This document shows, piece after piece, positions 50,601 through 61,500 of a stretch of 64,000 bases of DNA. The DNA is from Ignelater luminosus (lineage: Eukaryota; Arthropoda; Insecta; Coleoptera; Elateridae): assembly GCA_011009095.1 (NCBI GenBank), contig VTPC01007154.1, positions 33,238 through 97,237 of the forward strand. Direction: 5' to 3'. The stretch's first letter is position 1. Each line of letters starts with the position of its first letter. Position numbers and translations under genes: made by a program. A model generated the notes under the pieces. It was not told the DNA's origin. It did not search any database and worked only from the letters and a program-made list of their open reading frames with translations.

Positions 50601-53600
50601 TCAAGTGCGGGAAATCGGTGGTTTTTTGCATGAGAATGACATTTTTTGCCGAGACCGTTAGGTTTGAATGCGCCAAAAAATCACTGATTTCCCTCACGAA
50701 ATGCAAACAACACCTTCAAACATTTTTATGTGAATTTCTGAAGTAAATTATACGAAACAAGTGTACAATGAAAATGCAAAATAATCAAGTATTAAATTGC
50801 AAAAATAAGCAGTTACCTAATGTGTCATTTTTGTTTTTTTTCCCGCACATGTGCATGAAACACATTTTTGCGCACTTGGGCATAAAATATATATTTTGCT
50901 CCCATGTGAAAAAACGATAGGCATCTCGTATCCTTGGCGATGCTTAAATCTAACCTTTTTTTGACGGTTGTACAAAATAGATATTTATGTACATAACGAG
51001 CACGAAAAGTGCCACATTTCATATGAAAGCCAAGTGTGAAAATCTCACGAGTATGAAAGACACTTTCCAGCAAATTATGTACATTTTTCCTACAACTACA
51101 ATTTCTTTAAAAATTTCCTTTTAATAATTTATAATTATTTTTTAAATCTGTAAATACAAAAAAATTTTACTTCAGTAATTTGTTTTTTATTTTCTGCCTT
51201 CTTTATTTTAAGGTAGTATCTCCGGTACAGCTGGTCCAAAAATAAATTCTCTTATAAAAGTAAATTAGTTCAAACATCAGTAGTTAAGTGTTCATATTGC
51301 CAGAAACTGTATTCTGTACTCAGACACTGCATGTATACAGGGTTGCTAAAAAGTATGGAAACACGCTACCCCCGCAGAAACGGTAAGTAATAGACAAATA
51401 AAATTTGGAGAACTTAAAGTAGGTATTTTTTGCCATGTTTTGCGAAAGTAATTAAAAACAAATCTTCAACTGTTTTTTCGTACGGCCGCCATATTGAATT
51501 TTTTTAAATGGAACACCCTGTATATGACCACATATTTGGATAGGGAGTTTCAAGACAAATCCAATGATATAAGGGTTGCTATACTTATCTTGAAAGGTTT
51601 CGGCGATAATCGCTATTCATTAGTCAGGGGTTTCACTATTAAAAAGTATGGAAACATGCTGCTCTTGCAAAAATTGTGAGAGATAGATAAATGAAATTTA
51701 AACAACTTAAAGGAGGCATTGTTTGCCATGTTTTGCGAAGAGAATTAAGATCAAATCACCATCTTGAATTTCTTTAAATGGATTACCCTGTATATGACCC
51801 CATATCTCAATGGGAATTTTCAAGGCAAATTCAATGGTATATGGGTTGCTATACTTATCTTGAGAGGTTTTGGAGATAATTGCTATTCTTTTGTCAAGGA
51901 TTTCACTATTAATTTTGATCAAAATCAAGTTACCCGTGAAACAGCAGAGGCAATGGAACTAAAAAAACGATGTACGATTATTTTATAAGTAATTAAAGTA
52001 AAGGAGAACTGTAAAAATTTTGCCCTTAGCCTTTCAAGATAAGTATAGCAACCCTATATTATTGAAATATGGAGTCATATACAGATCCATTTAAAGAAAT
52101 TTAAGATGGCGGCCGTATGAAAAAACAATTGAAGATTTGATCTTATATCTTCGCAAAATATGGCAAACAATGCCTACTTTAAGATCTCCAAATTTCATTT
52201 GTCCATCTCTTACCATTTTTGCAGGAGCAGAGTGTTTCCATACCTTTTAATAGTGAAACCCTTGACAAAAGAATAGCAATTATCTCCAAAACCTTTCAAG
52301 ATAAGTATATCAACCCTTATATCATTGGATTTGTCTTGAAACTCCTTATCCAAATATGGGATCATATACAGAATGTTCCATTTAAAAAAATCCAATATGG
52401 CGGGCGTACGAAAAAACAATTGAAGGTTTGTTTTTAATTTCCTTTACAAAACATGGCAAAAAATACCTACTTTAAGTTCTCCAAATTTCATTTGTCTATT
52501 ACTTACCGTTTCTGCGGGGGTAGCGTGTTTCCATACTTTTTAGCGACCCTGTACATATACACACACACACAACTACATGAGCCAGATGCTCATTGACATA
52601 CCTGTCTACTTACTAAGAAATGCTTAAACTTGCATAATTTCAAAATGTTTATCTTTTCAACCAATCGGGCAAAAACTTTCTTTTTTTATTCAAAATATTC
52701 ATAATAAACTAATTTATAAATAAGTTGTTTTTTGAAAAAATGTATAGAAAGTTTTAAAGTTACGATGGAAATATGTAACTTTTAGTTAACTGGTACATGC
52801 AAAGCACATAATAAACAAAATTGTGGAAACAGGTTATCATGAAAGAAATTTTATAAACACAAATTTATGAACATATTAGTTTTTTTGCTTACTTATTTGT
52901 TTTCAGTGTCTTTTAACATTATAGTTTGGATTGCAACTACTGTAAAAACAAAATTTTAAATTATTTTGGGTTTTTTTGCATAAAGCATGTAACATAGTAA
53001 AAATTCAAGCAATTTTAAATTTTGAAATCCACTATTTAAGTATGATGTCCTAACATATACCCATGAGATGGAAACACAAGGCTTTTCGTTACATTAATGA
53101 AATTGTCAATTCTCGCGCCTACCCAAGTGTGTGAAATTAGTTGCTTTCTCATGCTGTCATAGGAAAAGAGTATTTTCAATGAACTCTGATACGAGTCATT
53201 ACTGAATTTGCGAAGTCTGTCTCTCCGCATTTTTGTTTAGATTTTGGAATTTTGATTTCAGATTTGGATTCTACATCAAAAACTAAAGACGACAGGTGTC
53301 TTCGTTTCTTGATATCTCTTCGGCAACATGGTCAAAATAGCTATCAAAATTTGAAAAAGTTTAAAAAAATTTCTTTTAACTTTAGAATTGTATTCTACAT
53401 CAAAAAATAAAGGACACTACTTTTAGTGTTTTGATATTACCTCAAGAACTTGGTCAAAATGGCCGCCGAAGTTTGAAAAAAGTAACAAAACAGAGTTCAT
53501 TGTGATTATGCTTTGCATTCCCAGATGTTTTAACAGTTAATTTAATAATATAATGTGACAATTAATAACAGATGAAAAATATGGATTGTAATATTGTGAA

Positions 53601-56600
53601 CATCAAAATCATTACTTGCATGTTCTTTATTTTTAAATAAAACAATCTAACCTAATAAATTGATATTTTGAATTTTATTTCAGTATCATTGATTACGTGA
53701 GAGGGGGGGGGGGGTAAAACAAATGTACCCATCTCTTTCTTATCAATTACAATTAAATACAAATAATTAAAATAACCTAAAAATTAATAAAGGATGAACA
53801 GACATGGTTTGCAATTAACAAGAAAGAGACAGACAATTTGTTGTACAGGCAATTCATAAAGTAATGTCGCAAAATGCTTTACATTTTACCGTTTAACTTC
53901 TCATTTAATGGCAAATTTATTAAGTTAGTATTTATGGATTGCAAAGATTTTTATTAATTTAGACATTAAATACCAGAATGTAAATCGTTTTGCAACATTA
54001 CTTTATGAGTTGACTGTACCTCAAGGGTGTTTTCAATATGAAATTGGTTACTCAATAACCAACACAATTAGTTAATTTGGTGACGTATGTAGGTGAATTG
54101 TGTGTAGGGATGTTAAATAGGTACAAATGTTTTAACATGTCAGTACCAGAAAGATTTGAATCGTATGATTTTAAATTGAGATTTAAAGCAACATTCAAAA
54201 GCGATTGTTAAAAATAGAGTTAAATCTACAGTTCAAAATAGAGAATGTATGCATGATGTCACATACAAGATTTTGGGGTTACCTTGTGGGTAAAACGAAC
54301 TTACCTAGCTTTTTCTTATTAATTACAAATCATGCTTTTCACCCTTTTATTAATTCTTAGATTTATTTGAATTATTAATACAATAATACGATTAACAAAA
54401 AATGAGGCTTCATTTGATTGGTTGCAAAAAAATGGCTTTAATCTGAATTGTTTTTAGAAAAGTAAACATAATTACAGGATGAATAGAAGAGCATCTGTTA
54501 ATTTCTACTGTCAAATATCTGTAAATATTATGCATCATAAAATTTTATTATATTTTACCAGACTACTCGTTGGCTAAAATGAAAAATAAAGAAAAATCTT
54601 ACCTATCGCGTGAAACAGACGAACACATAATAACTTTGCATTAAAAGAGCATGGACTGTTTTTAAGTAGACTTTCTAATAGAACCAATGCTGTTATAATC
54701 GGTTTGGAACTCTTTGTCAATTGTGCCAGATCGTATAAAATATGAGCAGCTAAAATAGCATAAGCATCCGATGGTCCCTGATCAGTAGACAACAAATTTA
54801 ATCCATATGTTTGGTATCCATGCTGATAATGTAAAGAAAAAGCAGTTACCAAAGCTGCCAAATGATCAGCCGACAAATTTCTATGGCTACCACATAGCCT
54901 TGAAAGTTGTAATGAACAAAGATGCCGTTGCATTTGTTGTTCCTACAATATATTTGTTACGTTACTCTACAGACATTAAGAAACTTAATTTTATTCTCAC
55001 TGATTGCGGAACACTCGTGGAACTAATTCCAACATCCTTGATTAATCTATTAGAAAGTTCCGATTTTCTTTCGCTATCTAACAAATAAAGGTAAACTCGT
55101 AAATCAGAAACACAGCATGGTTTATGACCGAATTTACGGAAGTATTCTATAAACAACTCAATTGTTTCACCTAACAAATCAGTGCTATCTATTCCTTGTT
55201 TAATGAGCTTTGAACACAGTTCAAATCTTGCTAAATAGGGACCTCGCAAAAGGTACCCTACAACAAATAATTTTATTTAACAAACTTCATCGATCATCTG
55301 CATAACAATCATTACCATTGTCAGCACCATTTTCGACTAATCTACAAATAAATTCATGTGCCTTTTCTGGTGTATCATCTACATTTTCTAGGTCGTTTTC
55401 ACCATTATTGTGATTTTCCACATGATGATTGTTTAAATGTAATTCGGTGGACATTAACTGGAAAACTGAGTTTATATATTCTTTCCATATATCCCAACGA
55501 TCCACACTATATACAAAATCAAAATATAAACATCATAAAATACACATATTTATTACATTCTTACCTATCCATTAAAATTCCTTTACATACTAAATTAACT
55601 TCTGCCCATCGTCTCAATTTTATTAAGTACGGTAATTTATATGTATCTGCAGTTGCACAAATTAATTTAGCACCTAAAGGACCATTGAATACTTGCAAAG
55701 CTTCTTCAATCTTATCTTGCAATTCTAAAACCATTAAATACAGTTGTACTTCTTGCTCGGCTTCCAATTTATTTTCTGTTATCAACTTATCAATCATTCG
55801 CTCAGCCAAACTAAGTAGTACGACTCTTTTCTTTGCATCTTTCTTTCCTGGACCCCTCGTTGCTTGCTGGATTACACTCATAACAGCCCAACAATAGTAA
55901 GGATTTTTCGGTTTTAACTTATATAAATTCATAGCAGATTGTTGTTGTAATTTAAAATCTCCTATTCGGACATAAGACATAAACAAATGTGTATGGAATT
56001 CTTCGTTACTTGGATCGATTTTTATTGCCGTTTCATATAGACCACATATTTTTTCCTCTAGAAGGTAGGTACTAATTTAAATATGTATTTTAAATAATAT
56101 TGTCAATAATTTAGAAGTACTTTTCTTATTAAGCTTTGGCTATTGTATTGTCTTGTATACAACTGGGAAATTCTTACTTACGTTGTTGTAATTCACGATA
56201 ACAAAGAGTCATTGCTTGTAAAGTAGCATCATCTGCAGGATTTTCTGCAACTAAAGCATCAAGAATATTTGTACATTCTGATTCTCTACCCATCCGTAAA
56301 ACAGATAATGCTTTAAGAGCTTTTGCACATAATAGATTTGGTGTTTTCTTTAATACTTTATCACATTCTTGCAGAGCCTTCTTATTATTACCGCTATCTA
56401 ACCATTCTGTAATTAGAATATTAATGTAAATAGAGAAAATGAATAGTAAAAAAACACAGAGAACATAACCTCATCCTTTCGAAAATGTTCATATAAAAAT
56501 AAGTTGTAAACTTAATATAAGCATTTTTTTAATAGGATATTGGTGCAAATTTTATTTATTTACCATAAATCGGTCGCAATCTTCTTTCCGACACCGAATT

Positions 56601-56627
56601 ATCCTGCACGTGTGCTTTCGAGGCCAT
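44661..56627 (-). CDS. NAA25: N-alpha-acetyltransferase 25, NatB auxiliary subunit (psidin)
   Basis: NAA25 is the non-catalytic ribosome-anchoring partner of NAA20 in NatB, which acetylates nascent proteins starting Met-Asp, Met-Glu, Met-Asn and Met-Gln. Exons: 56627-56564, 56406-56182, 56057-55565, 55506-55316, 55257-55001, 54942-54603, 46175-46006, 45940-45726, 45661-45385, 45327-45064, 45002-44661. All junctions are in phase, giving 945 residues; human is 972. Family blocks are KAHVQD and RRLRPIY at the N-terminus, YVRIGDF and KNPYYCWAVMS in the TPR-like helical repeats, ERMIDKLITENKLEAE, LRGPYLARFEL, KFGHKPCCVSDL, LRDNHDLSVYVSWDP and a Lys-rich C-terminal segment KGKKSKKK. Intron 6 is 8427 bp and transposon-filled; the others are 50-350 bp. 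For exon 5 I chose the GTGAGA donor at 55000, because the later GTAGAG would leave a 28-bp intron. Confidence 0.94.
46600..46800. repeat. Dispersed repeat, copy A, first part
   Basis: Shares TGTCAATGTCAAAAGTTGA, then AATTATTAA, TTTTCTTTAAAATA and CGTGCAGA in the same order with 50447-50590. Together with 47950-48255 it suggests one dispersed element whose other copy lies at 50447-53530. Confidence 0.6.
47950..48255. repeat. Dispersed repeat, copy A, second part
   Basis: Closely resembles 53180-53530 in the same orientation: GTCATTACTGAATTT-like start, TCTGTCTGTC and CGCATTTTT, TTCAGATTTGGATTCTACAT, GGTCAAAATGGCCGCC and a shared CCAGATGTTTTAAC-like end. Non-coding despite short frames. Confidence 0.75.
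48720..50356 (-). mobile_element. Tc1-like transposon with long terminal inverted repeats
   Basis: The ends are near-identical inverted repeats of about 165 bp, starting CGAGCCCCGTCAACTATAGG on both sides. They continue through TTTTCTTTTTTAATTTCCTT and GTATGTAACA. TA follows the right end (50357-50358); the left flank is AA, probably a mutated TA. A minus-strand transposase pseudogene fills the middle. Long repeats of this kind are a known variant among Tc1-like elements. Confidence 0.85.
48954..50041 (-). pseudogene. Tc1-like transposase pseudogene
   Basis: On the minus strand the frame starts MAQGKAVSAKIRNVIINSHR at 50041. Helix-turn-helix sequence follows (SESERKIAKKLLLSISKVAY, then GRTPQISDRD). 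Catalytic blocks are FPASIMIWGCISHKGLGR (49492-49196), FQKDGASCHTAKST and WPSSSADLNPIESMW (49214-48954), the last carrying the terminal Glu of a DDE triad. At least two in-frame stops (near 49981 and 49216) and a small duplication of GTATCTATC near 49183 break the gene. Non-functional. Confidence 0.85.
50447..50590. repeat. Dispersed repeat, copy B, first part
   Basis: Counterpart of 46600-46800 in the same orientation. It starts just after the right end of the Tc1-like element. Confidence 0.6.
51338..52551. mobile_element. 1.2-kb foldback element with two tandem units per arm
   Basis: The left end CAGGGTTGCTAAAAAGTATG and the right end, read inward as CAGGGTCGCTAAAAAGTATG, are flanked by TA (51336-51337, 52552-52553). 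The arms (about 51338-51915 and 52028-52551) are inverted copies along their length. Each arm itself contains two related units of about 300 bp. Each unit has a TATGGAAACA-type block, a CATGTTTTGCGAA-type block, an ACCCTGTATATGACC-type block and a GTTGCTATACTTATCTTGA block. The centre of about 110 bp is unique. No transposase is present; the short frames are by-products of the repeats. Confidence 0.85.
53180..53530. repeat. Dispersed repeat, copy B, second part
   Basis: Counterpart of 47950-48255, same orientation. It has an extra internal partial repeat: the motif GATTCTACATCAAAAA occurs twice, near 53267 and 53391. Confidence 0.75.
53703..53714. repeat. Poly-G run
   Basis: Twelve consecutive G in an AT-rich intron, a likely length-variable site. 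Confidence 0.85.
53846..54016. mobile_element. 171-bp Tc1/mariner-type MITE
   Basis: The left arm CAGGCAATTCATAAAGTAAT and the right arm, read inward as CAGTCAACTCATAAAGTAAT, both run on through GCAAAA to TTTACATT. This gives inverted repeats of about 42 bp. TA flanks both ends (53844-53845 and 54017-54018). The interior is AT-rich and non-coding. Confidence 0.85.
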
Positions 56628-57690
56628 TCTTAAATTGTATATTAAAACTACTAACTAATTAAATGTAAGAAAGAATTACGTAACATAGAAACTTAGGAAG
56701 TTAACTAAAATAAAAATAATTTTGCAAACAACTAAGGAAGTTTCGAAAATTATACTGCAAATATGTATGAGCAATCAAACTTCAATTTTACTACTCTGAT
56801 TTATACACAATGAAAATAAAGAAAACTGTTTTAACTACAATTTGACAAATAATGTGATAGTCTTTTCAGAGTCATTGATAGATGGTAGCAGGAGTGCTTC
56901 TTTTTTTTTACATTTTTTACTATAAACAGCATTTGCGTATTACAATAATAATAAGAATAAGTTATACTTGTATAATATTTTTACGACAAAGCAAGAGTAG
57001 TTCAGCAAAGATTCTTTTCCGATATGCGTTCCTCTACCAAAAATATATTATAAAATAGCAGCTCTTACACTAGACCCCGTTGTTATATTTTGAAATTTTC
57101 TTTTGTGACGTCAAAAAGACGTCTACCTCGCCATTACGTAACGTTTTTTCACGTCCAGATATGACGTTTTTGAGCTGCGGTAAACGTGACGTAACTAATG
57201 ACCAATACCAATGCCAATGAAAGAATAGGATCCCAACCTATATTAAGCGTCTATGCTCCGATTTAATTAATTTAAAATATACCGAAATAGAAGATAACGA
57301 TTATTATAGTATGTGATGGATTAGACGATAGTAAAAATCCTCGTAATATCTATAATGCAAAAACACATATTAGAAATAAAAAAATTTCTTGAAATGAAAT
57401 CTAGTTAAAATAATATATTCGATGAGATCCTAGTGTTCATTTTCAGTGCAATGTCGGAAGGTTCTGTATAGAATTTAGATTAAGACTTTGATAAGACCAA
57501 GGCATAAAATCTGTTTTCTTTCTCTTTTATTTGTTATCGACACCTTTGGAAGAAAAGTGGAAGGGGGGTAGGGCCGGCGGAAGGCGTATGGTGAATATGG
57601 AGCACTCCATTCTTGAAATTTTTTTGAGTATGGAGATCCATAGCTGAGAATCTCGTATTATAATTTTCAGTTTTTGTCGATTAACATATA
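56628..57690. promoter_or_regulatory. NAA25 upstream region with a cluster of ACGT-core sites
   Basis: Between 57106 and 57194 there are seven ACGT cores: TGACGTCA (57106-57113, a perfect CRE palindrome), AGACGTCT (57117-57124), TTACGTAA (57134-57141), TCACGT (57149-57154), TGACGTTT (57162-57169), AACGTG (57083+100, that is 57183-57188) and TGACGTAA (57187-57194). CREB/ATF and related bZIP factors bind such sites. The cluster is about 480 bp upstream of the NAA25 start codon. The rest of the interval shows no gene. Confidence 0.5.
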
Positions 57691-59676
57691 CAGGGTGTTT
57701 ACTAAACACGGGGCAAAAATTCAGGGGGGTTGTTTCTTGGGTTATTTTAAGATTTTTTTGTCCTTGAACAATTTTTTGAAAGACGCTTTGTTTCAAAGAT
57801 ACAGGGCGATAAGAGTAAAGTAAAACTAGGGTGTACTGCACTGGGCCAGAAATACGTTTTCATCGTGACTTGTTATCGTTTCCGTACTGAATTGTCATTT
57901 TCTCTCTTTGAATGTTGTCAAAATTGATTGCGTCCAGTATTTTCGTTTGATACTTAAACTTTTGTTAGTGAAGCTTTTTAATATGAATGGCTGTACGAAC
58001 TCCGAGATGAAAGATATGCATTTTATGAGAATTCGTTAGAGGCTAAGCGGTTGTACAGTGAACGATTTCCAATTGTCATGTTCCTGATGAAAAACTTTCC
58101 AAAGTCTTCAAGAAACAGGCACATTTAAGCGAGATAAAGGACCAGGAAAGCCAATAGCAGTAACAACGGTAGAATTGGAAGAACATGTGCTGAACATGGT
58201 ACAGGAAAATGCAGGTACATCTACCAGAAAAATAGCAAATGCTTTGGTTGTAAGCAATAGGACTGTGTGGAAAATTTTGAAGCAAAGCTGCTTGAATCCA
58301 TACCACATTCAGCGCGTTCAAGCACTTATTCCAGCTGATTTTCGTCAACGTATTGCATTTTATCAATGGCTTTTGCAAACTTTGGTTTAAATCCCTCAAC
58401 TAGTGGCGCTAATTCTTTTTACTGATGAAGCAGATTTCTCCAGAAATGCAATTAGAAACTTCCATAATAACCATGTGTAGGTTGATGAAAACCCACGTGC
58501 GGTAGTTGAAGATCGTTTTCAATATCAATTTTCATTAAACATTTGAATTGGAATTATGGGTGACCGGTTAATTGGATCGGTATTTTCACCAGAAAGACTT
58601 ACCAGTGAGGTGTATCGAAAGTTTTTAGAAGAATTACTGCCTGGGTCCTAGAGAATGCACCATTGGAAACGAGAAACGTAATGTGGTTTGTGCACGATGG
58701 TGCCCCAGCACATTTTAGTCTGGTTGCTCGTGAGTTTCTAAACGCAACATATGAAGATGGCTGGATTAATCGAGGTGGATCTCACTTACGGCCTGCTCAA
58801 TCCCCAGACTTACATCCCTCGGATTTTTATTTATGGGGATATTTGAAAACATTAGTATACACTACTCTAGTAAAAAATGGAGAAGATTTGAGAAATCGGG
58901 TAATTGAGGGGTGTAATGTAATAAAAAACAACCCCGGTATTTTTGGAAAAGTTAGGCAATCAACAAGAAGAAGATTGGATGCATGCAATTGGAAATATTT
59001 TAACTGTAGAATTCTGAGCTCAAAATATTAAGATTTAACCCACATCACTTTGATAAAATGTGGCTCCTTACTGAGTTACAGGATGTTCTATTTACAAATT
59101 TGAAAACTATTTGTACCCAGTACTTTAAAACTATTTGACGTATCCTTGTCATACCTGGCAGGAAGTGTAGGTAGTGTACACCCTACTACATTATGTTAAA
59201 TAAACGTTTCTGGCTATTACCAAAAACGTACGATAGGGGCAAGTGAATGGTTGACCTTTCCTAAATTCTACGCCACTGGCGGAATTGCCATTTAAGCACA
59301 ATTTTTCGATTCTCCAATACTTTCCATGTAAATAACATACTTTTCATTCATAGCGATATAGTCATTATTTTTCGAGATATTTAAAGTTAAAAATGAAGCG
59401 GCACAGTTATTTGATTTTAATGTGAATTAATTATGTCGGTGTTTTTGGGTCATAGGATTGCATTTATTACGCAAATGAAACTTTAATCCCTATTAGCAAC
59501 AAAAGAATGTTATTTTATAAAATTTCTTGAAACGAATAGTTTTTAAATTTTTAAATAAAACACTCTGTAACTTAGTAAGGAGCCGCATTTTATCTAAGTG
59601 ATTTGAGTTAAATCTTAATATTTTGAGCTCAGGATTCTACAGTTAAAATATTTCCAATTATTAATGAAACACCCTG
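57691..59676 (+). mobile_element. Dead DD41D-type Tc1/mariner element
   Basis: CAGGGTGTTT at 57691 and its inverse ending at 59676 are both flanked by TA. The + strand carries a broken transposase (57983-59031). After it, the 3' end of the element is present a second time in inverted orientation: 58988-59112 and about 59531-59660 are reverse complements. Both specify the C-terminal NWKYFNCRILSSKY when read in their own direction. So either two copies collided head to head or the element gained a foldback tail. Confidence 0.75.
57983..59031 (+). pseudogene. DD41D transposase pseudogene
   Basis: It starts MNGCTNSEMKDMHFM. A paired helix-turn-helix region follows (ETGTFKRDKGPGKP, NAGTSTRKIANALVVSNRTV). 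Catalytic blocks are FTDEADFSRN, NFHNNHV and DENPRAVVEDR, then MWFVHDGAPAHFS and SPDLHPSDFYLWGYLK. I count 41 residues between the second Asp and the last Asp. Stops after QTLV and before VDENP, a damaged N-terminus and a break near 58650 make it non-functional. The family is common in arthropod genomes. Confidence 0.82.
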
Positions 59677-59678
59677 TA

Positions 59679-60855
59679 TAAACCCCACTAAAAATTAGAA
59701 CAATTCTTTCTATATTTCTCATTTTGGAAATATTTAATTTTTGAATAAGAACGGCATGTCGAACCATTGCTATTAGATGGTGCCTTAGTATTTTCATGCT
59801 GCTAATATTGTATTAGCTAGTATATAACCAGCATGAAGCGGGCAAGTATTGACTGTCATTATCCTCGACTGATGAGTCCAAACAAGAACGAAAATGATGG
59901 TTAATGCTTGCACGATCTTTTGAATTTTTATTTGTTGGGAGACAGTAGGATTTTTGTGTTTATATTTATTATAAATTATATGAAATTATATGTTTGTATT
60001 ATCTATTGATTTAAAATAACAAAAACTTAATAAAAGACATACCTGACCTTGTTCGAAAAAAGGATTCTTATGGCTAAAATTAAAAAAATTTAAAATAAGT
60101 TTTATTTCAAAATCAAAATTTAGCCATAAGCGTCATTTCTTCGGGCAGGGTCTCTATTAATGGTGTATTGATGGCATTGTAAAGGTAAAATATAAAATAT
60201 GTGTGTACTTCATCTAATGGGTCAGAAGAAAACCATCACCGTGTAAACCTACTGGCACTGTAATGGGCCCTTTATGGCAAGATTCAGGTGTAAGTACTGG
60301 TGAAGCATTGACTCTGCTTCTGGCCAGTGTGACCTATACGATCAAGCCCTTTACTGTTTGCCAGTATCGTCCCAGTACAGGGTACTAACGGTAGCATACT
60401 GTGAGGCCAGCATCTGGCCTTTTTATTTATGTTTGTGGAGTATTTACAAATTTCAACACAAGATTTATTTGATTCTATGCTTATGACTCCCCATACAATA
60501 CAGAGGTTCCAGACACGTTCCTGAAATGTTATATAAAGGTATCAAAAAGACTGAAACACTTCAGGGAAACACGTCTGAAACTTTTTGTGGTGTATGGGGT
60601 TATATTCACAGTTCTGCTCTCTGCTGCCTTTTGAGAGAATGCTGCTCATTTTAGAATTTTATACACAAAATCACAAAACAAAATTGTAATTGATGTGTAT
60701 CTAGATACTTCTACCACATACACAAAAAATGTAACTACAGATACCAATACTAAATTGGGAAATGTAACTAGTTGCTCTCTCAGATACATCAAAATATCTA
60801 GATACTGTATCTAGATACATGTAACTAGATACATTACAACACTGGAATTAGGTAT
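59679..60855. other. No gene recognised
   Basis: Mixed-composition tract. Several short motifs containing TATCTAGATAC recur near 60695-60830. No domain-bearing frame, RNA gene or bounded element was recognised. Confidence 0.4.
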
Positions 60856-61500
60856 CTTGATATTCATCATCTTTTCTCTTTTAGGTAATCTCTTATAGTC
60901 CATCTCTTTTACCAGTAATGGTAATTCTTATTTTTACTTTCCATGCCTTTTTCACATGTCTTTCTGGTTTCATACAAATCAAGTGTCCAAACTATTAGAG
61001 TTATTTGAGCTTTATCACATCACACACTTACTCTAGTTCCAACTTTTGTCTAATTTCTTCACTTTCTAGCCTATCCAGTTTGGCTACTCCTTCCTCTTTT
61101 CTAAATACTTTTTTTATTGTTTAATATCTACTCTCTTTTGTCTTTGTTATAAACCACAATTCCACAATTTCCCCCCGAAGGTATGTATTGGTCGCAAAAT
61201 TGTTTTGTCTACTACATTCAGTTCTGTTTTTTCGCGACTTCTTTATAGTTTACTATTATGTTTCTAATACTTTGATAGACTTTCACTGCATTCTCAATTC
61301 TATCGTTTATTTCAGTGTTAGGTCTTCCGTTACTATTCAACGGGACTCGTAAGTATTTAAATACCGAATGACTATAAAAAAATGCGTCATGTTTAACAAT
61401 TAATTCTTTGCCGTTATTTAATAAAAAACTTTCTTCACTTTTAATTTTCTGAATGTGGGTATTATTTTCTTTCCAGACTGCCTTTAGTATGCCATACATA
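60856..61500 (-). mobile_element. LINE 3' coding fragment
   Basis: The minus-strand frame 61538-61218 contains FKYLRVPLNSNGRPNTEIND followed by RIENAVKVYQSIRN. This is the typical region just after the reverse-transcriptase core of endonuclease-type LINEs (usually FKYLG.. then DGR..EI..RI). Further down the strand the frame is broken. The fragment ends where the DD41D element begins, and its 5' part continues on the other side at 62807. Confidence 0.6.

Larger units (their letters stand above)
46176..54602 (-). other. Giant intron 6 of NAA25, filled with transposons
   Basis: This 8427-bp intron is flanked by a GT donor at 54602 (minus strand) and an acceptor TTTTCAG ending at 46176. It carries a Tc1-like relic (48720-50356), a 1.2-kb foldback element (51338-52551), a 171-bp MITE (53846-54016) and two copies of a dispersed repeat on either side of the Tc1-like element. 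No host coding sequence was found inside. Confidence 0.88.

Noticed and set aside
51494..52437. Several 60-74 codon frames with similar peptides
   Set aside because: They are translations of the repeated units of the foldback element, not genes.
54944..54971. 28-bp intron between NAA25 exons 5 and 6 using GTAGAG
   Set aside because: Too short to be spliced. The GTGAGA donor at 55000 gives a 57-bp intron, keeps the frame and matches the family alignment better.
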